This document shows positions 40,001 through 47,379 of a stretch of 64,000 nucleotides of DNA, one piece after another. The stretch is from NCBI GenBank assembly GCA_947623455.1, contig OX392527.1, positions 47,660,401 to 47,724,400 on the forward strand, in the 5' to 3' direction. The notes under the pieces were generated by a model. That model was given only the letters and a program-made list of their open reading frames with translations. It did not search any database and was not told where the DNA came from. Position numbers and translations under genes: made by a program. The number at the start of each line of letters is the position of its first letter. Position 1 is the first letter of the stretch. This DNA is from Mimachlamys varia. Its lineage: Eukaryota > Mollusca > Bivalvia > Pectinida > Pectinidae.

Positions 40001-43000
40001 ATTGTACTTTAATAACAGTTTCTGTATACTGCTTCCTACAACATGTTTTGTGAGTGTGTCAATTCAACATTGTACTTATCTGTTTATACCCTAAAATCTA
40101 AATGCACCAAAATAAGTACATTTCCAGTATTTGTTTGACTTATTTAATTTTCTGAAATATTTGATTGAGCAATTTAACTTGATGGAATATCGGTTTTAAC
40201 AATTTAGCTTTTTATAATATATATATATTGACGTTGGTGTTGTAGGTGGCATGTGTGGTATACTCTCAGCTGATAGACTCGGAAACAAACATGATGTTTG
40301 TTCTGGGGAAAAACATACTCATCAAACGAGAGGAGATGAAGATGGGATTCCCGCTGGGCGAGCACTTCGTGGAGCTTCTGTTTAACCTGTGTATGAGGTT
40401 CAATGCCTACACCCTGTGTGACGCAGAGAAGGCTTTGTTTAGTGCACTGGTCCTAATCTCACCAGGTAAACCAACTACTGGCCATGTTATTAAACATCCC
40501 CCCCCCCCTGTAATATAATGGGGGGGGGGGGCTTATATTGGTGCCTGTGTTTGCTCGGCCCGTCCTGTCCTGTCAGGTTTCAATGTAATTACTTCAACAA
40601 CTTCATTCTTTGACATTTTTTTTTTTTCACTGGGACCAAGAAGTTTTTACATGGTTTGAGGGGGTTGAATATCAGTTAAGAAGGAAATGCCTGGATCCAA
40701 CAGTAAGGCTGCAATAGACAGGATTTAGGATTATCATTATTTTCTAGTATATACACTGTTATCAATGTGCTAAAAATTAACATTATATTTTCAATATGGT
40801 AATGGTATGCGATATGTTCTAACAAGTTCACAACTGGCAGTTTTAATACTATCTGTACAACTGGCAGTCTTAATAGTACCCGTACAACTGGCAGTCTTAA
40901 TACTACCTGTACAACTGGCAGTCTTAATACTACCTGTACAACTGGCAGTCTTAATACTACCTGTACAACTGGCAATCTTAATACTACCTGTACAACTGGC
41001 AGTCTTAATACTACTTGTACAACTGGCAGTCTTAATGTTACCTGTACAGCTGGCAGTCTTAATGTTACCTGTACAACTGGCAGTCTTAATGTTACCTGTA
41101 CAACTGGCAGTCTTAATACTACCTGTACAACTGGCAGTCTTAATACTACCCGTACATCTGGCAGTCTTAATACTACTTGTACAACTGGCAGTCTTAATAC
41201 TACCTGTACAACTGGCAGTCTTAATACTACCTGTACAGCTAGCAGTCTCAATACTATCTGTACAACTGACAGTCCTAATACTTCCTGTACAACTGGCAGT
41301 CTTAATACTACCTGTACAACTGGCAGTCTTAATACTACCTGTACAACTGGCAGTCTTAATACTACCTGTACAACTGGCAGTTTTAATACTACCTGTACAA
41401 CTGGCAGTCTTAATACTACTTGTACAGCTGGCAGTCTTAATGTTACCTGTACAACTGGCAGTCTTAATGTTACCTGTACAACTGGCAGTCTTAATACTAC
41501 CTGTACAACTGGCAGTCTTAATACTACCTGTACAACTGGCAGTCTTAATACTACTTGTACAACTGGCAGTCTTAATGTTACCTGTACAGCTGGCAGTCTT
41601 AATGTTACCTGTACAACTGGCAGTCTGAATGTTACCTGTACAACTGGCAGTCTTAATACTACCTGTACAACTGGCAGTCTTAATACTACCCGTACATCTG
41701 GCAGTCTTAATACTACTTGTACAACTGGCAGTCTTAATACTACCTGTACAACTGGCAGTCTTAATACTACCTGTACAGCTAGCAGTCTCAATACTATCTG
41801 TTCAACTGGCAGTCTTAATACTACCTGTTCAACTGGCAGTCTTAATACTACCTGTACAACTGGTAGTCTTAATACTACCTGTACAACTAGCAGTCTTAAT
41901 ACTACCTGTACAACTGGCAGTCTTAATACTACCTGTACAACTGACAGTCCTAATACAACCTGTACAACTGACAGTCTTAATACTACCTGTACAACTGCCA
42001 GTTTTAATACTACCTGTACAACTGGCAGTCTTAATACTACTTGTACAACTGGCAGTCCTAATACTACCTGTACAACTGGCAGTCTTAATACTACCTGTAC
42101 AACTGCCAGTTTTAATACTACCTGTACAACTGGCAGTCTTAATACTACTTGTACAACTGACAGTCCTAATACTACCTGTACAACTGCCAGTTTTAATACT
42201 ACCTGTACAACTGGCAGTCTTAATGTTACCTGTACAACTGGCAGTCTTAATACTACCTGTACAACTGGCAGTCTTAATACTACCTGTACAACTGGCAGTC
42301 TTAATACTACCTGTACAACTGGCAGTCTTAATACTACTTGTACAAAAGGCAGTCTTAATGTTTCCTGTACAGCTGGCAGTCTTAATGTTACCTGTACAAC
42401 TGGCAGTCTTAATGTTACCTGTATAACTGGCAGTCTTAATACTACATGTACAACTGGCAGTCTTAATACTACCTGTACAACTGGCAGTCTTAATACTACT
42501 TGTACAACTGGCAGTCCTAATACTACCTGTACAACTGGCAGTCTTAATACTACTTGTACAACTGGCAGTCCTAATACTACCTGTACAACTGGCAGTCTTA
42601 ATACTACCTGTACAACTGGCAGTCTTAATACTACCTGTACAACTGGCAGTCTTAATACTACCTGTACAACTGGCAGTCTTGATACTACCTGTACAACTGG
42701 CAGTCTTAATACTACTTGTACAACTGGCAGTCTTAATGTTACCTGTACAGCTGGCAGTCTTAATGTTACCTGTACAACTGGCAGTCTTAATGTTACCTGT
42801 ACAACTGGCAGCCTTAATGTTACCTATACAACTGGCAGTCTTAATGCTACCTGTACAACTGGCAGTCTTAATGTTACCTGTACAACTGGCAGTCTTTATG
42901 TTACCTGTACATCTGGCAGTCTTAATGTTACCTGTACAACTGGCAGTCTTAATACTACCTTTACAACTGGCAGTCTTAATGTTACCTGTACAACTGGCAG

Positions 43001-44130
43001 TCTTAATGCTACCTGTACAACTGGCAGTCTTAGTGTTACCTGTACAACTGGCAGTCTTAATGTTACCTGTACAACTGGCAGTCTTAATGTTACCTGTACA
43101 ACTGGCAGTCTTAATGTTACCTGTACAACTGGCAGTCTTAATGTTACCTGTACAACTGGCAGTCTTAATGTTACCTGTACAACTGGCAGTCTTAATGCTA
43201 CCTGTACAACTGGCAGTCTTAATGTTACCTGTACAACTGGCAGTCTTAATACTACCTGTACAACTGAAATCTTAATACTACCTGTACAAATTAAAATACA
43301 ATCTGTACATGTATAGTATACGTATTATAGAGATCAAAGTGGCTTTAAAGTACCGTGAATTATATTGATGTATACCTGGCCGTTGATCAGATTATTGTGT
43401 TAGTTGCAGACTCATTAAATTGTTATAGGAGTTGTGAAGTCCTCAACTGGTGCTTCCGATTACGAAAACAGGTTTACACTCCCTCCATAGTTTACTTAAA
43501 ATAAGTCTTGCTGCATTTTTGAATGTGTTAAAAGTGTAAAAATAACTCTGCTGCAAAAATCACCCATTATATGGCTTATTCTGATACCAGATTGGTAGGT
43601 TTAGGTGTACATATAAAGCATGCCAAAGAAACGGATTTTACTGTAATAAACCTCAAATCTGATACTGTAAAAGTCAATATTTTCGCGAGATGATTTTCGC
43701 TTAGTCAGCCTCCAAACTCTTCTCAATGTTGAAATATTCATGCCGTTTCTCGTGGTGTTTTCTTCTGTATGGATATATTTGCAGAGATTTAATGCAAGCG
43801 AAAAAAAGCGAAAATTTCCACACCACGAACAATTCCACTTTACAGTATTCTCTAATATTTAATCTGTTAAATGGCTCTTCTGTTACAGATCGACAAGGTT
43901 TGAACAATAGAGAGAAGGTGAGCAAACTACAGGAGCTACTGATACAGGCCCTTCAGGCCCAGATCACCGCGAGTCACCCCGACGAGGCGGGACTCTTCCC
44001 GCGGCTTCTGATGAGCATCTCCAGCCTACGCGAGCTCGGCGTGGAACATCGGCGAATGCTGGAGAATCTGAAGCATCAAATGAGCTTTTCACACGACCTT
44101 TATGCAGAGACCTTTGACCTTCTGACCTGA
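18857..44130 (+). CDS. Nuclear hormone receptor, NR1-like (7 coding exons)
   Basis: A ligand-regulated transcription factor acting in the nucleus. Seven exons join in frame to 768 residues. The A/B region is residues 1-90. The zinc fingers use C91, C94, C108, C111 and C130, C136, C146, C149, with P-box CEGCK (108-112). The hinge runs about 164-495, with LXXLL motifs at 189-193 and 232-236, a possible SUMO site IKQE (269-272), TLDLR (390-394), loosely like a CtBP-binding motif, and a basic SPIKKRP (405-411). The LBD, about 495-768, carries the helix 3-5 signature FAKKIPGF...DQISLIKGG (590-612) and an AF-2-like LYAETF with E762. Lys592/593 and Glu762 could form the coactivator charge clamp. The LBD resembles E75/Rev-erb/ROR/PPAR. 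The inter-finger segment (18 residues between C111 and C130) and the extension [13 protein letters not shown] do not match those groups closely. It could belong to a lophotrochozoan NR1 expansion; subfamily unresolved. Confidence 0.93.
19077..19232 (+). repeat. 26-bp tandem repeat that duplicates the exon 1 donor
   Basis: Six units of 26 bp begin exactly at the donor GT of exon 1. Each unit reads 'gtatggtcattagggtct' then 'ccaccaag' or a variant (ccactgag, ccaacagg). The junction CCACCAAG|GTATGG of the real splice site is thus repeated at 19129, 19155, 19181 and 19207, and with changes at 19103. Because 26 is not a multiple of three, most alternative donors change the phase, and the exon 1 frame stops at 19139-19141. 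Confidence 0.9.
19233..19600 (+). repeat. ~48-50-bp minisatellite
   Basis: Units contain 'ggtactgtgtcctgggt' with 'aggactaggacacacagcc' or 'ggggctatcagagaata' and 'aaagccaa'. The array runs on from the 26-bp donor repeat and grades into the 45-bp array that follows, so both probably share an origin. Confidence 0.85.
19601..20216 (+). repeat. 45-bp minisatellite, about 13 copies
   Basis: Units read 'agccatgggactgtctcctg', 'gggtggggctagcaggg', 'tataccag'. Since 45 is divisible by three, frames stay open on both strands with 15-residue periodicity ([19 protein letters not shown] and its complement). These are not considered genes. The array is G-rich on the + strand, with repeated GGGG runs. 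Confidence 0.93.
20217..22853. other. Intron 1, AT-rich unique sequence
   Basis: No exon, RNA gene or recognisable mobile element seen. The stretch 20700-22700 is strongly AT-rich with many short A and T runs. Confidence 0.5.
22854..23242 (+). mobile_element. ~390-bp MITE family 2, copy 1
   Basis: Terminal inverted repeats: left 'aaaggcccaatatacgtaac', right 'acgtatattgggccttt'. The interior has 'gcggtaactaacaagaaact', 'aggtggggcccacttcaac' and 'atggacgcgtgtttacaaat'. No transposase is encoded. Three more copies occur at 36348, 59236 (inverted) and 61862. Flanking TA or TTAA-like bases suggest a TA- or TTAA-targeting DNA transposon parent, not proven. Confidence 0.85.
24031..24130 (-). mobile_element. 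Second tRNA-derived SINE fragment
   Basis: The reverse complement reads 'gggcagaggatagcacaatt', then 'gcctttcac', then 'gggattcaattctgacc', which match the A-box and B-box layout of a tRNA gene. It differs from the SINE at 1494. The 3' end is not well defined. Located in intron 1 on the strand opposite the receptor gene. Confidence 0.45.
24661..25350. repeat. Degenerate ~40-bp tandem repeat
   Basis: About 15 diverged units contain 'acattgaaa', 'aagactagacctaattttgt' and 'ataaagg'. High divergence indicates an old array. Within intron 1. Minus-strand frames over it are by-products. Confidence 0.8.
25351..28430. other. Intron 1, no exon supported
   Basis: AT-rich, with one MITE family 1 copy (about 26052-26142) and TA microsatellites near 27035 and 27130. 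The patch 27180-27480 is less AT-rich and may be an old transposon fragment, but I cannot name it. Confidence 0.45.
26052..26142. mobile_element. Palindromic MITE family 1 copy
   Basis: Begins 'ctcattcacccttgaag', contains 'aaactcttccaaatcaaaaa' and 'tggaatagtttattatgaaa', ends 'tttcaggggaaatgagt'. Confidence 0.75.
28431..28523 (+). CDS. Possible short alternative exon in intron 1
   Basis: After a fair acceptor (ctgctttatttcaag|) the frame encodes [20 protein letters not shown] then GPYISS and stops at 28524-28526. The composition looks more protein-like than the surroundings. I recognise no family. There is no strong donor and the phase does not fit a simple cassette between receptor exons 1 and 2. 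It may be an alternative terminal exon, a pseudogene fragment or chance. Confidence 0.2.
28734..28745 (-). promoter_or_regulatory. DR0-type AGGTCA element
   Basis: The + strand reads TGACCTTGACCT; the reverse complement is AGGTCAAGGTCA, two half-sites with no spacer, followed on the + strand by TTGAA. The extended AAGGTCA form suits monomeric NR1/NR5-type receptors. It lies in intron 1 of the receptor gene. Function is inference. Confidence 0.3.
28930..30155 (+). repeat. ~65-bp minisatellite, about 18 copies
   Basis: Units contain 'tatatatgtctcagtattag', 'ccgttctgtctaggcctata' and 'aatttagtctgcagactc'. At the 5' edge a shorter sub-repeat ('cgcagattctgtatttata') appears two to three times. 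Neighbouring units share variants (aatttag, agtttag, atctag) in blocks, as expected from local unit duplication. Within intron 1. Confidence 0.93.
30186..30272. mobile_element. Palindromic MITE family 1 copy
   Basis: Contains 'ataatgaactatttcaaccc' and 'aattggaagagttcaaatgt', ends 'ctttagggggaatgagct'. The left end is degenerate. Confidence 0.75.
30541..30626. mobile_element. Palindromic MITE family 1 copy
   Basis: Begins 'aactcattcacccctgaaga' and ends 'tatggaatttcgggggtaaa'. Opposite orientation to the copy at 30186. Confidence 0.8.
30917..31007. mobile_element. Palindromic MITE family 1 copy
   Basis: Begins 'caattcatttatcccctgaa', contains 'tcataatgaacgattcc', ends 'gtcttcaggggtgaatgcgt'. 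Confidence 0.8.
31478..31565. mobile_element. Palindromic MITE family 1 copy
   Basis: Begins 'tattaacccctaaagacac', contains 'tgaactcttccaattcaaag', ends 'tatgaaatttcgggggtgaa'. It is the fourth copy in 1.4 kb of intron 1. Confidence 0.8.
31566..32979. other. Distal intron 1, no exon supported
   Basis: Unique sequence with short open frames on both strands but no domain or splice-flanked exon that I can support. Confidence 0.45.
32980..33051 (+). repeat. tRNA-like element (SINE head or tRNA pseudogene)
   Basis: 72 nt fold as a tRNA in part: acceptor AACCAGA pairs fully with TCTGGTT, TA follows at positions 8-9, the D stem is GCTC/GAGT, and the T arm has GGGTTCAAACCC, a B-box. The anticodon stem (GCCGT against TTGGA) is poor, and the would-be anticodon AGA belongs to a serine tRNA, which should have a long variable arm. 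I therefore judge it not a working tRNA gene. It sits about 220 bp before exon 2 of the receptor. Confidence 0.6.
33091..33271 (+). repeat. Triplicated splice-acceptor unit before exon 2
   Basis: Three units share 'ttcagtacc', 'atttctct', a T-rich run, 'cagtctgtctttcag'-like sequence and an AG: acceptor AGs end at 33150, 33190 and 33271. The third is the one used in the model. Use of the second (33190) would add 27 in-frame codons, residues [14 protein letters not shown] onward, without a stop. Use of the first (33150) would shift the frame and stop near 33230. Confidence 0.8.
33272..33387 (+). CDS. Receptor exon 2 (first zinc finger)
   Basis: Acceptor ctgtctttcag|CA, donor TGCAAG|GTAAGG. 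It completes a codon from exon 1 (G+CA) and encodes residues 74-112: the linker [14 protein letters not shown], then the first finger with C91-x2-C94-x13-C108-x2-C111 and P-box CEGCK. The P-box determines half-site choice, and CEGCK predicts AGGTCA-type targets. The ATG at 33274, or at 33205 if the upstream acceptor unit is used, could start a short isoform. The donor is phase 0 and splits the DBD after the P-box. Confidence 0.95.
33388..34243. other. Intron 2, proximal part
   Basis: No exon seen. It holds a foldback element (33950-34090, separate entry) and otherwise unique sequence. Confidence 0.6.
33950..34090. mobile_element. Foldback element in intron 2
   Basis: The left arm 'gatcatgaaacaatcttaga' is mirrored by the right arm 'cttaagattgtttcatgatc'. 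Both arms contain 'ttagccaatcac' and its complement 'gtgattggctaa'. The centre is a short 'acttttt' loop. Arms are about 60 nt with small gaps. Probably a MITE. Confidence 0.8.
34244..34445 (+). promoter_or_regulatory. Cluster of AGGTCA half-sites in intron 2
   Basis: Three diverged units of about 70 bp contain 'aaggtcagggtaca' and 'tgctgacct'. Half-sites are AAGGTCA at 34299-34305 and 34423-34429; TGACCT at 34282-34287, 34398-34403 and 34440-34445; TGACCC at 34316-34321. AGGTCA and TGACCT face each other across about ten bases at 34424-34445. A CEGCK-type receptor would be expected to bind such half-sites, so feedback on its own gene is possible; this is inference. Confidence 0.35.
34504..34654 (+). 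CDS. Receptor exon 3 (second zinc finger)
   Basis: Acceptor tgttggcag|GG, donor TCAG|GTAAAA. It encodes residues 113-162 plus one base. [17 protein letters not shown] leads to C130-x5-C136-x9-C146-x2-C149, followed by [28 protein letters not shown] is typical of NR1 receptors such as E75, Rev-erb and ROR. The segment between the fingers is two to three residues longer than the 15-16 I know from common receptors. Confidence 0.97.
34655..36347. other. Intron 3, no exon seen
   Basis: AT-rich unique sequence. Short open frames lack coding character. No RNA gene recognised. Confidence 0.6.
36348..36749 (+). mobile_element. MITE family 2, copy 2
   Basis: Left end 'aaaggcccaatatacgtaat', right end 'acgtatattgggccttcaa'. 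The interior matches copy 1 with scattered changes (gcgcgataactta, aggtggtgcccac). Its right end directly touches a MITE family 1 copy, so one element probably inserted into or beside the other. Confidence 0.85.
36749..36838. mobile_element. Palindromic MITE family 1 copy
   Basis: Begins 'aactcattcacccctgaaat', contains 'tcataatgaagtactcg', ends 'attcagggttgaatgagtt'. Immediately adjacent to MITE family 2 copy 2 in intron 3. Confidence 0.8.
37006..38195 (+). CDS. Receptor exon 4 (hinge and start of LBD)
   Basis: Acceptor taatttcag|CT completes Ala163; donor ATGAGG|GTAACA is phase 0. It encodes residues 164-559. The start, [19 protein letters not shown], is the DBD C-terminal extension and probably contacts DNA. 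The next 300 or so residues are polar and low in predicted order, rich in Ser, Asp, Gln and Pro, with LHGLL and LSMLL motifs, IKQE, TLDLR and SPIKKRP. The final part is amphipathic (about 498-540: [14 protein letters not shown], then [17 protein letters not shown]) and is probably LBD helix 1 or a preceding coiled segment. One undivided 1.19-kb exon for the hinge is large beside the other exons. Confidence 0.95.
38703..39165 (+). repeat. ~233-bp tandem duplication in intron 4
   Basis: Two adjacent units each run from 'aagttcaaag.ttttgcatgg' to 'cacatgcaattttaaagtta' and share 'actctcgtataaaataa' and 'gccgtacaatgcatgttgag'. They differ by a few substitutions and small indels. The array fills about half of intron 4. 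Confidence 0.9.
39254..39421 (+). CDS. Receptor exon 5 (LBD helices 2-4)
   Basis: Acceptor gactttgtag|GG, donor TTTGAG|GTAAGC, phase 0 at both ends, 56 codons (residues 560-615). It includes [20 protein letters not shown] and [19 protein letters not shown]. The F-A-K, P-G-F, D-Q and L-I-K spacing is the helix 3-5 signature of NR1 receptors. Lys592/593 is the candidate charge-clamp lysine. Confidence 0.97.
39712..39905 (+). repeat. Degenerate ~28-33-bp repeat in intron 5
   Basis: About six diverged units contain 'caatttactt.gtgaaaaat' and 'ttggtttgacc'. A further diverged trace lies near 40135-40215. Intron 5 has no other feature. Confidence 0.7.
40246..40465 (+). CDS. Receptor exon 6 (LBD helices 5-9)
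   Basis: Acceptor ttggtgttgtag|GT, donor TCACCAG|GTAAAC, 73 codons plus one base (residues 616-688). [19 protein letters not shown] continues helix 5 and the beta-turn. [20 protein letters not shown] and [10 protein letters not shown] match helices 7-8 of E75 and PPAR-type LBDs (F-x-x-x-N-x-L-x-x-x-x-x-A-L-F-x-A-x-x-L-x-S/P-D). Phase 1 donor pairs with exon 7. Confidence 0.97.
40498..40531 (+). repeat. C11/G12 inverted homopolymer pair
   Basis: Eleven C (40498-40508), an 11-base spacer, then twelve G (40520-40531) form a very stable hairpin 33 bases after the exon 6 donor. Exact lengths may be affected by sequencing. Confidence 0.85.
40830..43290 (+). repeat. 27-bp minisatellite in intron 6, about 91 copies
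   Basis: Unit 'acctgtacaactggcagtct' followed by 'taatact' or 'taatgtt'. The array takes up about 70 percent of intron 6, between the exons for LBD helices 8 and 9-12. Since 27 is divisible by three, frames stay open on both strands with nine-residue periods (QLAVLILPV on +, VVQVVLRLP on -), up to 371 codons. These are not genes. A 20-unit block is duplicated: sequence from about 40981 to 41260 recurs 540 bp later. The 3' third (42710-43250) is dominated by the 'taatgtt' type. Confidence 0.97.
43291..43888. other. Distal intron 6
   Basis: Unique sequence leading to the polypyrimidine tract and acceptor of exon 7. The open frame entering exon 7 from 43726 is not coding upstream of 43889. Confidence 0.7.
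43889..44130 (+). CDS. Receptor exon 7 (LBD helices 9-12, stop)
   Basis: Acceptor cttctgttacag|AT completes Asp689. It encodes [20 protein letters not shown], then [17 protein letters not shown] and helix 10-11 residues, ending [12 protein letters not shown] and TGA (44128-44130). The DRxGL start and the H-P-x-x-x-x-L-F spacing are close to PPAR and E75 LBDs. LYAETF fits an AF-2 helix, except Thr follows the key Glu762 where a hydrophobic residue is usual. GC-rich coding bias contrasts with flanks. Confidence 0.97.
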
Positions 44131-45276
44131 GCTGCACAGACTTCTATCTTGCCACATAGATATCAATCTTGACTATTGTACACCACAAATGTACGGAAAG
44201 CTTCCAGATCATGTGATATTTTTTCTTCAGAATTATTTGAGAAAGAAAGTGCTGATTAATCCCAATTCATCCGAGGGCAGAAGACACTTAGCTATGTTTG
44301 ATCTTATGTATTATGTATCCATATTAGCATTTTATTTATTATTTTTTCCGTTTTTTTTGTTTGTTTTGTTTTTTATTAAGGCTTGTATGTATCTAAACAT
44401 CTACTCTTTCATGCTGCTGATATCAACTCACAGGCCCCTGTACAGAAACAAGCAGAGATTTGTTTTCATTCCATTCAAGAATTGAATATGAATTAGTTAG
44501 GGTTTTTGTTTAAGTTAAGTAAATTATTGCATTCCTTCCATTTGCATACGTCACCGACCCCTCAAAGGGGAAACCATCTGGACCCTGGAGTATCGTTAAA
44601 CCTTACATGGGGTCCAAGTCATAGATTTTAATAATGAAATCAAATTCATACGGTATCACAGTTCATTAATATACTGTCTAGTATCAGCTTAACATCATGA
44701 GCCTCTCACGCAAGTGTTCTGTTCAAGTTTCATGCTAAATGTTGCCAAAAAAACATGTGACATGTACAAAATACTGTACATGTCTATTTTGTTGTTGTTT
44801 TAGTCATTATTGAATTGATGCTAGTCTTGTAGGCATTGTGCAGCCCCGTTCTGACCCAAGGACTTGAGTCAACTGTGTCAGACCTGCCTGGGATCAGTGT
44901 TCCCGTAGCGACAGTATTTACCTGTTTCAATAAGTTTAACTAATGTCTTAAATATGTCATACATGTACATTACTGAAACAAAATTATTCACATGTATGCT
45001 ATCCATATATTTCAATCATATTGATCATAAACTGACTTAAAGTTAGTTCACCATGTCTTGACACCCCCATCCCCTAGTATAGCCTGACACATTGATTTAG
45101 CACGTGTTTGACTCGTTGTAATCATGGACTTACAGATATCCACAGAAGAAGTATTCCTTTCAGATAAAAAGAGATTCAGAGTTTTAATTTATTTAAAAAT
45201 GAAAAAAAAACAATTTCAGCATTGTCCATGCATCACTTTTGTAGTTTTCATGATCCTTGTAAGAAAATGTTATACT
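44131..45276 (+). other. Probable 3' UTR of the receptor, no other gene
   Basis: No reading frame of note except a T-rich frame at 44189-44485 that has no coding character. No AATAAA occurs soon after the stop, so the transcript may extend through the following minisatellite. Confidence 0.4.
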
Positions 45277-46285
45277 GTTTGACCAGGTACTGGTGCTGAC
45301 CTCTGTTGGAAATGAGGGGTACATACTACCTGCCTTGACACTAGTGCTGCCCCTCTAGGAATAGTGTGGTACAATTTGACCAGACGCAAGTGCTGCCCCC
45401 TGTAGGATAATGCGGTACTATTAGACCAGACACTAGTGCTGCCCCTGAAGGAATAGTGCGGTACTATGTGACCAGACACTAGTGCTGCCCCCTGAAGGAA
45501 TAGTGCGGTAGTATAAGACCAGACACTAGGGCTTAACCGTGTAGGAATAGTGCGGTACTATTTGACCAGACACTAGTGCTGCCCCTTTAAGAATAGTGGG
45601 GTATTACCTGACCAGACACTTGTGCTGCCCCCTGTAGGAATAGTTCAGTACTATCTGACCTGAAATTTGTGCTGCCCCCTGTAGGATAGTGCGGTACTAT
45701 TTGACCAGACACTAGTGCTGCCCCCTGTAGGAATAGTGCGGTACTATTTGACCAGACACTAGTGCTGCCCCCTGAAGGAATAGTGCGGTACTATTTGACC
45801 AGACGCTAGTGCTGCCCCCTGTAGGAATAGTGCGGTACTATTTAACCAGACACTAGTGCTGCCCCCTGTAGGAATAGTTGGGTACTACCTGCCTTGACAT
45901 TAGTGCTGCCCCCTGTAGGAATAGTTGGGTACTACCTGAACAGACACTAGTGCTGCCCCCTGTAGGAATAGTGCGGTACTATTTGACCAGACACTTGTGC
46001 TGCCCCCTGTAGGAATATTTGGGTACACTTGCCTTGACATTAGTGCTGCACCCTGTAGGAATAGTGGGGTACTATTAGACCAGACACTAGTGCTGCCCCC
46101 TGTAGGAACTATTTGACCAGACACTTGTGCTGCCCCCTGTAGGAATAGTTGGGTACACTTGCCTTGACATTAGTGCTGCACCCTGTAGGAATAGTGGGGT
46201 ACTATTAGACCAGACACTAGTGCTGCCCCCTGTAGGAATAGTGCGGTACTACGTGTCCAGACACTGGTGCTGCCCCCTATAGGAG
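45277..46285 (+). repeat. 47-bp minisatellite, about 21 copies
   Basis: Units read 'tagtgctgccccctgtagga', 'atagtgcggtactatttgac', 'cagacac'. Variants include 'gttgggtactacctgccttg'. A block of about 130 bp (around 45990-46120 and 46117-46245) is duplicated. It lies 1.15 kb beyond the receptor stop and could be part of the 3' UTR. Confidence 0.93.
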
Positions 46286-46634
46286 TTATTTGTTACCTGA
46301 ATAGAAATTGTATGATCGATGGTCACCATTGTAGAAATAGAAAACTATTTATATATAGGTGCATTGATGTAAGGGAAATAACTTGAGAACCATAAAAGTA
46401 ACTTGTAGTCAAAAATACTGAGGATGTCAAATCTTGAGCAACAGAGTCAAAGTTTTTAAATCAATTATCATCTTAAGATGTAAAACTATATTTTTGCACA
46501 TTTCATTTTAAAATATTTTCTATGACGCTTGAACCTTGTAATGACTTTTATTTGTTTGCATTGTGCATGTCCTCATTCACCATCTCTGATAATATGCAAT
46601 TGCCTATCATTGCTATGCATTGAGACTGTAACGT

Positions 46635-46765
46635 ATCTTGTCGTAACATCTTTGTGCTGGATAGTTTATCTTGTCGTAACAACCCACGTACTGGATAATT
46701 AATCTCTTTGTAACGTCAACGTGCTGGATAATTTATCTCTTCGTAACATCCACGTGCTGGGCAGA
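46635..46765 (+). repeat. ~38-bp tandem repeat, about 3.5 copies
   Basis: Units contain 'cttgtcgtaaca', 'cacgt.ctggataat' and 'tatctcttcgtaac'. Diverged. Confidence 0.75.
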
Positions 46766-46968
46766 CAGCGTGTGTTTTGCAAATAGTTCTGACGAATTTA
46801 AATCTTCCCTTCTTGTCCTTGATATGCACTAGTTTCTTCTACAAATGATGTTGTGATTATTTTCTAAATGTAACACAGGTATATAACATGTTCCCGTTTT
46901 GGTAAACCTCAAGCTTTACTCCGGCTTGTCATAAGATACATATCATATTTTTTACTCACAAAGTGTTA

Positions 46969-46974
46969 AATAAA
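46969..46974 (+). terminator. Candidate polyadenylation signal
   Basis: AATAAA, the first full match I notice after the receptor stop, 2.84 kb downstream. A second lies at 47197-47202. Without transcripts either could be chance in AT-rich DNA. Confidence 0.2.
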
Positions 46975-47379
46975 AGAGTAATTGCTTATTGTATTGTTAT
47001 AATGAATGTAAAAATTTTTCTTCTTCTATTCTTTCAGAAAGATACATTATTCTATGAATGTGAAGTTTAATTTTTCATTATCTCATTGGCCAAGGTCTAA
47101 CTATTAATATGAATGTTTTTAGAGTCATCTTTGGTATTCTGTGTGAGTTTTCAAAAGCTATTGTCTTTTTTTTTCATTGCCTCAATTTTTGCTCAGAATA
47201 AAATTGCCTGTAGATTTTCCATCCCAAATATCTTCTCCAAATGGAGAAAGAAAGAGAATTAATTTTCTGCAGTGGCAAATATATCTCTCTCCATCTCTCT
47301 GTGAAGAAAGAGAGAAGGATGGACAAACAATATTATTTATTATGTAGCAAACTTATTCATGTTTTGAGATTACTTTTAA

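Noticed and set aside
40676..43275. Long open frames on both strands (up to 371 codons) with nine-residue repeats such as QLAVLILPV
   Set aside because: They follow exactly the 27-bp tandem unit, occur on both strands, and lie in the intron between two well-defined receptor exons.
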